Assembly: GCF_003201205.1 (NCBI RefSeq)
Contig: NZ_QICN01000003.1
Span: 372,001-436,000, forward strand
DNA: 64,000 nt
Direction: 5' to 3'
Origin: Sinimarinibacterium flocculans
GTDB taxonomy: Bacteria; Pseudomonadota; Gammaproteobacteria; Nevskiales; Nevskiaceae
Shown here: positions 18,499 through 26,062 of the stretch, in pieces
Position numbering within the stretch: the stretch's first letter is position 1
Layout of the letters: each line of letters opens with the position of its first letter
Notes under the pieces: generated by a model
Told to the model about the DNA's origin: nothing
What the model saw: the letters and a program-made list of their open reading frames with translations, nothing else
The model's database searches: none
Position numbers and translations under genes: made by a program

Positions 18499-20175
18499 TC
18501 AGATGCTCAGCACGACGCCGGCGGACAGCGCGATCTGGTACAGCACCTGCACCATGTCCTTGGTCAGCTGGAAGTTCTTCGTGTCGACCTTGGGCAGGAC
18601 GATCAGCTCGTCGCCGGGCTGCACTTCTGCGCGGGCGAACCAGCCCTGGCTCGCCTCCCGCATCTCACCGCTGGGACGGACCAGGAAGATCCGGTTGGCG
18701 TCCCCGCTCTGCGTCAACCCTCCAGCCTGTTCGAGATAGTAGGCCACACCCTGCCCCTCGCGGTGAACGAAGGATGTGGGGAAAAAGACCTCTCCCTGAA
18801 CGGCCACGGTGTTGACCTTGCGGGGAATCCTCAGCACGTCGCCGTCCTGCAGATCCACGGTGCGCGGGTCGAACCCCGCGTGAAGCACCAGCCGCCCCTG
18901 GGGCTCGATGGCGCGTGCGCGCTCCACGAAGCGCAGTACCAGTTCCGCTTCGCGTGCGCGAAGCTCCGCTTCTTCACGAGTGCCCGAGCGTGCATTCAGG
19001 ACAGCCTGTTCGAGCTTGTGCAGCATCTCGTCGAGCACCTGCTTTTGACGCTCCGCGATGCTCTTCCGGTAGAGCTGAAGGCCGTCCATATCCGAGCGTT
19101 CGGTCGTGCCGACTCTTTCGAGCAGGTCAGCCAGAGTGCTGCCGTAGGGCAACGTCACCTGGCCCAGCCCCGAAAATTCGCCTTCGACGCGTGCAACGAT
19201 CGTTGCAACCTGTCGATCAGCGAAGACCTCGAGTTCGTCACCGGAAACGACCGTGACGGCGTCCAGATCGGCGTCGACGGAAAGGTACTCCGCCTCGCGT
19301 TCGCTGGTCTGATTGCGCGTCAGCAGCACGTGCGTGCTGCGCGGATCCGCACCGGCCATCTCGAGCAGATCGGCGACCGACACTGTCTCGACGAACTCGA
19401 ACTGTCCGGGATTGCGCACGAGCCCTCCGATGCGGGCCGTGGCCTTCTTCGGCCAGACGACGATGGTGTCCCCGTCGCGGAACTGGAACAGCGGGAGTTC
19501 TCCCCGAATCAGGAAGTCATAAAGATTGAATCGGCCGACCGTCTGCCCACCGCGCAAGACGCGCACGTCGAGAAAGCTGCCAGTCTGTGGGTCGACGCCG
19601 CCAGCGAGATCGAGAAAGTGCAGCAGCGAGTCCGAGGCGAAGGCGCCGTAGAGCCCCGGCGCTCGAACATACCCGGTCACAAAGACCTTCACGGGCTCGG
19701 CCGTGGCCAGAGAGGCGTAGACGCCGACATTGTCCCTGTAGACCTCGCGGACCCTTGAGCCGACCAGGTCGTTCAGTTCGGCGTTCTGCACGCCGAGGAC
19801 GCGGGTTGGGCCAACACGCGGCACAAAGATGTTGCCGTGCGCGTCGACTTCCAGAATCACGGCCAGATCGACAGCCCCCCACAGCTTCAGGTCGATCCGG
19901 TCGCCCACGCTGATGATGTGCTCGGGATTGAACCCGCGGAACGACTGTTGCGCGAAACGGCCCTGGAAAAGGCTGGCGCCGAATACGTCGCTGCGCTGCC
20001 CCGACGGCGCCGCAACCACCTCGCTGCTGGACGGCAGCGGCGGCGCGGAGCGGGTCGGCACTTCCACGGGCGGCGGTGCCACTGCAGACACCTGGGCCGC
20101 CGCGTCGGGCAACCACGGAAAGCCGGACAAGAGGCATGCGACCACCATTGCGCGGCCGAAACGCAGCACGTTCAT
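18499..20175 (-). CDS. kpsD: Polysaccharide export outer-membrane protein, KpsD/Wza-type with SLBB domains
   Basis: The 558-residue exported protein has a signal peptide (MNVLRFGRAMVVACLLSGFPWLPDAAA), a poly_export domain near residues 80-165 (ISVGDRIDLKLWGAVDLAV, NIFVPRVGP), then several SLBB beta-grasp units (VFVTGYVRAPGLYG, ARIGGLVRNPGQFEF, VNTVAVQGEVFFP). A helical insert of about 60 residues (RKSIAERQKQVLDEMLHKLEQ) separates the later units. The length fits KpsD of group 2 capsules. It carries the polymer across the periplasm and outer membrane with KpsE. Its ATG overlaps the kpsE stop by four bases, showing coupled translation. Confidence 0.9.
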   Translation of the reverse strand: MNVLRFGRAMVVACLLSGFPWLPDAAAQVSAVAPPPVEVPTRSAPPLPSSSEVVAAPSGQRSDVFGASLFQGRFAQQSFRGFNPEHIISVGDRIDLKLWGAVDLAVILEVDAHGNIFVPRVGPTRVLGVQNAELNDLVGSRVREVYRDNVGVYASLATAEPVKVFVTGYVRAPGLYGAFASDSLLHFLDLAGGVDPQTGSFLDVRVLRGGQTVGRFNLYDFLIRGELPLFQFRDGDTIVVWPKKATARIGGLVRNPGQFEFVETVSVADLLEMAGADPRSTHVLLTRNQTSEREAEYLSVDADLDAVTVVSGDELEVFADRQVATIVARVEGEFSGLGQVTLPYGSTLADLLERVGTTERSDMDGLQLYRKSIAERQKQVLDEMLHKLEQAVLNARSGTREEAELRAREAELVLRFVERARAIEPQGRLVLHAGFDPRTVDLQDGDVLRIPRKVNTVAVQGEVFFPTSFVHREGQGVAYYLEQAGGLTQSGDANRIFLVRPSGEMREASQGWFARAEVQPGDELIVLPKVDTKNFQLTKDMVQVLYQIALSAGVVLSI

Positions 20176-21302
20176 TCCTTGTGATCCTCGATGGTCGCCA
20201 CGACAAGGCCCAGGACGAAGTACAGCAGATTGAGCGCGACGAAAACCGTGACGGTCCAGTAACCGACCCGCGGGTGCTCAACGGCGTCTGGCAGACTGGG
20301 GGAAGACAACGCGACCAGATACTTCACTTTCCTGGCCGCGTCCAGGCGCGTCGCCTCGAGCGTACCCAGCGCAGTTTTATAGATCTCGCTGGCCAGGGTC
20401 AGATCCATCTGTGCGTCCTGGTAGGCCAGCAGCGTGTCGTTGATTCCGTTCCCACCGTTGCTCCCGACGAGCCGCTCCCGCTCCTGCTCGATCTGCTCCC
20501 GCAGCGCCTCGATTCGCGCCTTGGCCGCCGCAAGCTCCGCAGCCTGCGGCGTCAGATAGGCGCTCAGGGCCCGGTATTCGGTGCGCTGCCTGCTCAACTC
20601 CTGCTCGAGCCCGGAGAGGATGGAGCCGGCAACTTCCGCCTCCTTCTCTGGACTGAACACATCGTAGCGTCGCTGCAACGTGATCATGCCGCTGGATGCG
20701 GCCTTGAACCGTTCGTTCGCCTTCTCAACTTCGTCCTCGACGAACGCCAGCTGTTCGCGCGCAAGCTCGCGGCTGATCTCGTTGACGAAATGCTCGGCAC
20801 GCCGAACCATGCCTTGCGCAACCCGCTGGGCATAGGCTGGATCGTGCGCCGTTACCTCCAACTCGACGATGTATGTCTGGTCATCGACATACGTCTTGAT
20901 CCTGTCCCGGAAGTAGTCGAGAAAGTCTTCGTTGGGTGCATCAGGATCCAACCGACTGAAGATGTCGATGGCACCGGAACTGTAGTGGCCGCGAAGGTCG
21001 AACTCGGCGTCGAGGTATTCGAGCATCGCCCGGGATCTCATGAAGGTCTCGACAACCAGCGCGTCCGTCTTGCTGCTCTGCCCGCCCAGAGACAGCGCGC
21101 CCAGCGTCAGCTCGGCTGCGGCCATTGCGGTGCTGCTCTCTCGCTCGACCATGACCTGTGCGCGGCTGATGTAGCCGTCCGTCGCCACAAGGCCCAGGTA
21201 CGCGAAAACCAGGAGCGTCGGAAGAAGCACCACGACGACGTACCGTTGCTGCCGGCTGCTCCCGACCTCTCGGAGTCGCTGCTTCACGCCTTCGATATTC
21301 AT
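20172..21302 (-). CDS. kpsE: Capsule export inner-membrane protein, KpsE/CtrB/BexC family
   Basis: The 376-residue protein has one membrane helix near the N-terminus (YVVVVLLPTLLVFAYLGLVA) and one at the C-terminus (TVTVFVALNLLYFVLGLVVATI), with a long periplasmic helical region between (SRELAREQLAFVEDEVEKANERFKAA; AAKARIEALREQIEQERERL). This is the PCP-3 layout of KpsE. It links the KpsMT transporter to KpsD. It lies exactly between kpsT and kpsD with four-base overlaps on both sides. Confidence 0.9.
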   Translation of the reverse strand: MNIEGVKQRLREVGSSRQQRYVVVVLLPTLLVFAYLGLVATDGYISRAQVMVERESSTAMAAAELTLGALSLGGQSSKTDALVVETFMRSRAMLEYLDAEFDLRGHYSSGAIDIFSRLDPDAPNEDFLDYFRDRIKTYVDDQTYIVELEVTAHDPAYAQRVAQGMVRRAEHFVNEISRELAREQLAFVEDEVEKANERFKAASSGMITLQRRYDVFSPEKEAEVAGSILSGLEQELSRQRTEYRALSAYLTPQAAELAAAKARIEALREQIEQERERLVGSNGGNGINDTLLAYQDAQMDLTLASEIYKTALGTLEATRLDAARKVKYLVALSSPSLPDAVEHPRVGYWTVTVFVALNLLYFVLGLVVATIEDHKE

Positions 21303-21970
21303 GCTGCGATCTGGTCCTTCTTGTAGGCCTCGACCGCGGCCCCGATATCGTCGTAGTAGATCGCCCGACCCTGCTTCATGTAGACGCCGACCTCGCAGTC
21401 GCGCTGAAGCGTGTCCAGGCTGTGGCTCACCATGATGATGCTGGCGCGACCCTTCTTCTCGTTGAAGGTCGCCTTGGCCTTCTTCTTGAATTTCTGGTCG
21501 CCGACGGCTGTCAGCTCGTCGATGAGGTAGTAGTCGTAGTCGAAGGACATGCTGATCGAGAATGCGAGCCTCGCACGCATGCCCGAGGAGTAGGTCTGCA
21601 CCGGCAGATCGAAGAAGGAACCGAGTTCCGAAAACTGCCGAATGAAGTCGACCCGCTCCGCTGCGGTGTCAGGGTCATCGCCGCTGATGCGGCAGATGAA
21701 GCGGGCGTTGTCCCGTCCCGAAATCTTCTGCGCGAAACCACTCGTCAGGCCGAGCGGCGGGGAAATGGCGCCGTCGGCCTCGACCGATCCCGAATCCGGC
21801 AGTTCGATACCGCCGATCAGGCGCAGGAGCGTGCTCTTGCCCGCGCCGTTTCGTCCGACGATGCCCACATGGGTACGCGACGGCAACTGCAGGCTCAGGT
21901 TGCGCATGACGTAGTACCGGGACAGCCCCTGCAACGGATACGACTTGGTGATCGACTTGACCTGAATCAT
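21299..21970 (-). CDS. kpsT: Capsule ABC transporter ATP-binding protein KpsT
   Basis: The ATPase of 223 residues powers export of the finished polymer through KpsM. It has Walker A GRNGAGKSTLL near residue 39, a signature region TYSSGMRARLAFSISMSFDY near residue 125 (the SSGM form typical of KpsT/CtrD/BexA), Walker B YYLIDE and the switch VSHSLDTL. There is no C-terminal carbohydrate-binding extension like that of Wzt, so substrate choice is expected to follow the capsule (KpsMT) mode and not the O-antigen (Wzm/Wzt) mode. Confidence 0.93.
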   Translation of the reverse strand: MIQVKSITKSYPLQGLSRYYVMRNLSLQLPSRTHVGIVGRNGAGKSTLLRLIGGIELPDSGSVEADGAISPPLGLTSGFAQKISGRDNARFICRISGDDPDTAAERVDFIRQFSELGSFFDLPVQTYSSGMRARLAFSISMSFDYDYYLIDELTAVGDQKFKKKAKATFNEKKGRASIIMVSHSLDTLQRDCEVGVYMKQGRAIYYDDIGAAVEAYKKDQIAA

Positions 21971-21976
21971 GCCCGT

Positions 21977-22780
21977 TCAGATCAGCTGGGAAAGATAGCG
22001 CCGGTACCCGGACAGTGCCGAAAAGGCGAGCACGAAGTTCATCAGCCACAGATAGCTCATGCTGGCCGGTGACGTGTACCCGTGGAGCACCGCATCCCGA
22101 ACCAGATCGATACCGTGGAGTGCCGGATTCCACAGCAGATAGACCCGCAGGTTCTGCGGCACCATCTCGATGGTGTAGAACACCCCGGAGATGAACAGCA
22201 TCGGCCGCATGATCAGCCCGAACACCTTCTTGAGGTCCTGGAAGACCGTCCCATAAACCTCGAACAGCAGACCCAGGCTGGTCCCCAGGACGAAGAGTGA
22301 AAACATGGATGCCAGCAGGAGCAGCGGGTCCTGGATGCGCAGGGGCTCGCCGAGCCACACCCAGCCGGCGAGGAAGATCAAGGTCACCCCCAGCAACAGC
22401 AGCGCGTCGATGATGCATCTCGCGAGCACGACGTCGACGGGCTTGATCTGGCGGTAGTTGAACAAGCCGTTCAGGCTCTCGCAGACACCCTGCGCGCGCT
22501 GGACGCAGTGCGTGAAAATGAAGTACGGCACCGCGCCGAAGACGAAGAAGATGATCGGGCTGTCGCCATACAGGGGCGCATGCCCGCCGCGGATCACCGC
22601 ATGAAGGATCGTGAAGATGGCAACCATCGCCGCAGGCTCTGCGAAAGCCCAGAAATAGCCTGTCTGGAGCCGCCCGAACTGGTTCTTCAGTTCGCGCAGC
22701 ATGAACGCGTGCAGTGAGGTCAGAAAGACCTGCACGCTCGTTCGTCCGCGTGCTCTCGGAGGTAGGGTCGGGATCAGCAC
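21977..22780 (-). CDS. kpsM: Capsule ABC transporter permease KpsM
   Basis: The 267-residue ABC-2 permease has six hydrophobic helices. The N-terminal amphipathic stretch FMLRELKNQFGRLQTGYFWAF and the RPMLFISGVFYTIEMVPQNLR loop are typical of KpsM/CtrC/BexB. It forms the inner-membrane channel with KpsT, whose gene starts 6 bases downstream. The start is GTG 22780; the ribosome-binding site is poor and a later start is possible. Confidence 0.92.
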   Translation of the reverse strand: MLIPTLPPRARGRTSVQVFLTSLHAFMLRELKNQFGRLQTGYFWAFAEPAAMVAIFTILHAVIRGGHAPLYGDSPIIFFVFGAVPYFIFTHCVQRAQGVCESLNGLFNYRQIKPVDVVLARCIIDALLLLGVTLIFLAGWVWLGEPLRIQDPLLLLASMFSLFVLGTSLGLLFEVYGTVFQDLKKVFGLIMRPMLFISGVFYTIEMVPQNLRVYLLWNPALHGIDLVRDAVLHGYTSPASMSYLWLMNFVLAFSALSGYRRYLSQLI

Positions 22781-22798
22781 GGCCGGTCCGACGTCTCT

Positions 22799-23479
22799 TC
22801 AGCGTCCCATGAATCGTTGTCGCGCATAGTCGTAAACCGCGAACTCCAGCGGATGACGCGCGATGAACTCTTCCCTCAGTCCGTCGGGCACAACCTGATC
22901 CCGAGGCGTGGCGTTGAGGTACTCGAGCTTGGAGTGTTGATTGTAGGGCTTTCCCAGGGCAAGCGCGATGCGCGCCAGCGATTCGTCCAGATGCTCGGTC
23001 AACCCGACTTCTATGAAGTCCTCCTCGATCACGTTCCGGTAGTTCTCGAGGGTCACGACGCGTGGAAAGTGATTCAACATCGGCGACGAGAACGTTCTCA
23101 GATAGTCCTGCAGCGGCTGTAGGGGTACGCGCCCCTGATCCCGCCACGAGCCGCCCGCCTTTCGTACGTAGAAGTATCTCGAAACCGCCATCTCGAACGG
23201 ATCGCGCAGAATCGTGACGAACTGCCTGACGTCAGGATAGTAGTCCTGGACGCCGAACGACCTGGCCCGATTGAAGTGCCCGTAAACCACCACCGGACGC
23301 GAGACCGAATGCAGGGCGCGCAAATCGTGGCGTTCGGGCAGGCAGCCCTCACGCTCGTCGTAGTAGTGGCGCAGGAAGCCATCGCCGAACCAGCGCTCGA
23401 ACACCGCTCGCGCCGTGATGCCGCCCGCCTTGGGAACATGAATCGCGATCAGCGGCTCGGCGCGGTCGTAGGCCCTCAT
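22799..23479 (-). CDS. Sulfotransferase family 2-type protein
   Basis: The 226-residue protein has IAIHVPKAGGITARAVFERWF near residue 11, the HxPKxGG form of the 5'-PAPS loop found in eukaryotic-type carbohydrate sulfotransferases, and TILRDPFEMAVSRYFYVRKAG near residue 90 as the 3'-phosphate site. PRVVTLENY and VGLTEHLDESL also match that family. The start ATG overlaps the stop of the next sulfotransferase gene. It differs clearly from the other sulfotransferases here, so it probably sulfates a different position or sugar. Confidence 0.85.
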   Translation of the reverse strand: MRAYDRAEPLIAIHVPKAGGITARAVFERWFGDGFLRHYYDEREGCLPERHDLRALHSVSRPVVVYGHFNRARSFGVQDYYPDVRQFVTILRDPFEMAVSRYFYVRKAGGSWRDQGRVPLQPLQDYLRTFSSPMLNHFPRVVTLENYRNVIEEDFIEVGLTEHLDESLARIALALGKPYNQHSKLEYLNATPRDQVVPDGLREEFIARHPLEFAVYDYARQRFMGR

Positions 23480-24210
23480 GTCCGGCCAGGTGAATCCAGC
23501 CAGTGCCCGAGATCGCGCCCGAGGTAGCGCTGCAAGGAAACGATGCGCGGTCGGTAGATCCGATCCAGCTCCTTGCGCAGGAAGGGCGTCAGCTCGCGCG
23601 GTGGCCCCTCGCGAACGCGTGCACGCAGCGCCCGCTCACTGCCTTCCGGCAAAGAGGCAGCGTCCACGCCGATGTGGTCACAGACCTGCCTCACTGACTG
23701 TGCAGGGTCTCCGAGCAAGTCTTCGTAGTGGAGAATCAGCAGTTGTCCGGGCCTCATGTGAGGCTGCCAACGCCGAAGCGTCATCTCATAGTCGCCGCGG
23801 GAGACGGATCCGCGAGATTGCAGCAACGGCAGGAACCACTCGTCGGTCGCCTCGTCAGGCTCGAGTTGTGACCAGCCGTAAAACATCCGCGCCGCGGACC
23901 AGGCACGCTCGATCGGATTGCGCAGCACAAAGAGCACACGCACGCCGGGAAAAGCCGCCAGCAACGTGCGCACCGTCTCCTCGCGTAACGTGGCATAGGC
24001 GGGCGTCATGTCACCTAGCCGCCTCTCTGGCTGCCCGGAGAACAGCCGCCGGTATCCCTCGAGATCCGGCGGCTTGCGCCCACTCTCCACCCAATCCCAG
24101 TAGTGAACCTCCTTGCCGCCCGGGAACCCCAAGCCGGGGTGCTGGGCGAGGACCCGATGCAGCCAGCTCGTTCCCGCCTTCTGCGCCCCGATGCAGAGGA
24201 AGTCAGGCAT
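23476..24210 (-). CDS. Sulfotransferase (NodH/heparan-type)
   Basis: The 244-residue protein begins MPDFLCIGAQKAGTSWLHRVL, the PAPS 5' loop, and has VRVLFVLRNPIERAWSAARMFYG near residue 88 as the 3' site; KEVHYWD and LHYEDLLGDP are further family marks. The length is complete for a single-domain bacterial sulfotransferase. It stands directly before the next sulfotransferase gene (four-base overlap) and 6 bases after the NTF2-like gene. Confidence 0.9.
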   Translation of the reverse strand: MPDFLCIGAQKAGTSWLHRVLAQHPGLGFPGGKEVHYWDWVESGRKPPDLEGYRRLFSGQPERRLGDMTPAYATLREETVRTLLAAFPGVRVLFVLRNPIERAWSAARMFYGWSQLEPDEATDEWFLPLLQSRGSVSRGDYEMTLRRWQPHMRPGQLLILHYEDLLGDPAQSVRQVCDHIGVDAASLPEGSERALRARVREGPPRELTPFLRKELDRIYRPRIVSLQRYLGRDLGHWLDSPGRT

Positions 24211-24216
24211 CAGCGG

Positions 24217-24822
24217 TCAGCGCGGCTCGACGTACCACCACTCCCCGTCGACCTTGACCCAGGTGTCGGTCACGGGGGCGTCCAGTTTGAGGGGATCACT
24301 CCCGCCGAACCCTGAGGTCGTGAAGTACAGCGTGAGCGCCACCTTGGCGGATGGTGGCGTTCCCTCCTCGAACCTGACCGAGTCGATCCGAATCGAATCG
24401 CGCTGTACCTGCGCCGCGTACTGATTGTTGAGGTGATTGAGACTGTTGGCCTTTCTGTACGTGGGAGTAGCGAACTCGTAGACCTTGGCCATGTCGACCT
24501 TGATCAGGGCATCCCATCGGGCCTCAACGCGCGCACGAAGCGCCTGCTCCTCCTTTTCCAGGTTCCCCAGCCCCTCAACTTTCTTCGCGGGAGGGGCAGA
24601 TACCTCTTCCGACTCGGGAGGATTCACCAGCGGCGTATCGGGCTTGAAGGGGCCGGGCATCGGCTGCTCAGCACCCGCCGCCCCCACTGGCGTTTCGCTG
24701 CCGCCATCGGCCGCCAGCGCATGGCCCGAAAGGCCCAGAGCGACACTCAAGAACCCAGCAGCAAGTGCAGATCGCGCCACGCGGATGTCCAGGAAAAAAA
24801 GCTTCGAATGACTACGGTTCAT
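24217..24822 (-). CDS. Exported NTF2-like protein of unknown function
   Basis: The start is ATG 24822, preceded by GAGAAGAAG; a longer open frame upstream has no coding character. The 201-residue product has a signal peptide (RVARSALAAGFLSVALGLSGHALA), a Pro-rich linker (residues 45-85) and a C-terminal fold of about 110 residues (RVEARWDALIKVDMAKVYEFATPTYR...VTDTWVKVDGEWWYVEPR) that resembles the NTF2/SnoaL cone. Similar small exported proteins accompany exopolysaccharide operons. It is second in the operon, after the parvulin-like lipoprotein. Its role is unknown. Confidence 0.75.
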   Translation of the reverse strand: MNRSHSKLFFLDIRVARSALAAGFLSVALGLSGHALAADGGSETPVGAAGAEQPMPGPFKPDTPLVNPPESEEVSAPPAKKVEGLGNLEKEEQALRARVEARWDALIKVDMAKVYEFATPTYRKANSLNHLNNQYAAQVQRDSIRIDSVRFEEGTPPSAKVALTLYFTTSGFGGSDPLKLDAPVTDTWVKVDGEWWYVEPR

Positions 24823-24946
24823 CTTCTTCTCACTCAATGATTGATCGCGAAGGGTCGTCCATCTGCTGTACGACGCCCCACGCACCTCGGCGGGCAATTG
24901 ACTGCTTAGGCTCGCCGAGGTTCCCCGAACCAGCCACACCCTGCAC

Positions 24947-25939
24947 TCAGGGCGTGGCTGGCTCGGCCGTCTCGCTCTCCGGCATCGATGCCCGCATCTC
25001 GCGCAGGAGGTTCTGGATGGCGGCGAGGTCGATCGCCTCATCTCGGGGGTAGGCATCGCCTCGAGCCTGCTCCATCGCGCTGAACCGAAGCTGCTGTCTG
25101 ATCTGCTCTTCGATTGCCGGCTTCACCTCGTCGAAGCTGAGCTGCCGGGAGGGCTCGAGCTCGGTCAGCTTGATCAGGTGAATGCCATATGCGGTTTCGA
25201 CAGGGCCGCTGACATCACCCACTTCCTTGAGCGCGAACGCGGCGTTCTCGAACTGGGGCACGGTCTTGCCATCACGCAACAGCCAACTGGAAATCTCGCC
25301 TCCGGCGCCCGCCGTCGAAGGATCGTCCGAGTACTCCTTTGCCAGGGCGGCGAAGGACTCGCCTTTCGCCAGCCGTCCCTGAATCTTGCGAATCGTCTCG
25401 GCAGGCTTTGGCACCTCACAGCGGCAGCCCGTGCCAGGGGTAACCAGAATGTGCGCAACCTTCCGCCTCTCGTGCGTCACCCATTTGTCCTGCTGCTGCA
25501 GATACCGCTCCTTGGCAAGGACTTCCAGATCGTCAGGCACTTCGATCTGACGGGAGACCCGACCGAGCATCGCAGCCACGAGAATCATCCGGCGCGCACG
25601 ACTAAGCTGCGCGGCCACGACAGGGTCTTTGTCCAGGCCAAGCTCCGCTGCCTGCGCAGCGAGGTCGCTGTTGGAGTGGAAGTCGAGCACGTTGTCGAGC
25701 AGGGCCTCGCGACTGCCAAGCAGGCGGTCCGCTTGTTCGGCCTTCATCTCGATGAAGTTCGCCCGATAGTCCGCCAGTGTCAGGCGGGCGTTCTCCGATT
25801 CGCTGATCACGGCGGGGTCAGCGGCTTCCACAGCGGCACGCGCTCCCAAGCTCTGGCAACCCGCGAGCGTTGAAAGACCCAGTGCAGCGAAGCCCGTAAT
25901 CAGAAACCTTGGGGCGAAGAAGACAGTTCGGTATGCCAT
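24947..25939 (-). CDS. Parvulin-type peptidyl-prolyl isomerase lipoprotein (EpsD-like)
   Basis: The 330-residue precursor has a lipobox (LSTLAGC) near residue 28, an SurA-like helical region (residues 50-150) and a parvulin domain near 165-265 (KVAHILVTPG, ETIRKIQGRLAKGESFAALAKEYSDDPSTAGAGGEI, YGIHLIKL). It should be a periplasmic, membrane-anchored foldase for the export machinery, as in EPS loci that carry an EpsD-type isomerase. An unusual CRC motif (TPGTGCRCEVP) is inserted in the first parvulin strand-loop. The ribosome-binding site TGAGGT lies just before ATG 25939. It is the first gene of the long operon, yet a strong terminator ends only 22 bases upstream. Confidence 0.85.
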   Translation of the reverse strand: MAYRTVFFAPRFLITGFAALGLSTLAGCQSLGARAAVEAADPAVISESENARLTLADYRANFIEMKAEQADRLLGSREALLDNVLDFHSNSDLAAQAAELGLDKDPVVAAQLSRARRMILVAAMLGRVSRQIEVPDDLEVLAKERYLQQQDKWVTHERRKVAHILVTPGTGCRCEVPKPAETIRKIQGRLAKGESFAALAKEYSDDPSTAGAGGEISSWLLRDGKTVPQFENAAFALKEVGDVSGPVETAYGIHLIKLTELEPSRQLSFDEVKPAIEEQIRQQLRFSAMEQARGDAYPRDEAIDLAAIQNLLREMRASMPESETAEPATP

Positions 25940-25961
25940 ACCTCAGATCAGTCCGGAGTTC

Positions 25962-26024
25962 AAAAAAAAACCGGCGGATTCCTCCGCCGGCCTCATCAGA
26001 AGGGGCGCCCCGAAGGGCGCCCCT
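25962..26024 (-). terminator. Double-hairpin terminator of the 678-residue surface protein gene
   Basis: Read on the minus strand there is first a 10-bp stem with a TTCG loop (26024-26001), then an 8-bp CCGGCGGA stem (25990-25971) followed by nine U (25970-25962). The second is a textbook intrinsic terminator. It separates the secreted protein gene from the capsule operon. Confidence 0.92.
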
Positions 26025-26062
26025 ATACTTCTGGCGGTCGATTGCCCGACCTTCGAACCAGA

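Noticed and set aside
26001-26024. Second hairpin as a separate regulatory RNA
   Set aside because: It is immediately followed by the main terminator and fits a tandem terminator; nothing suggests an independent RNA.
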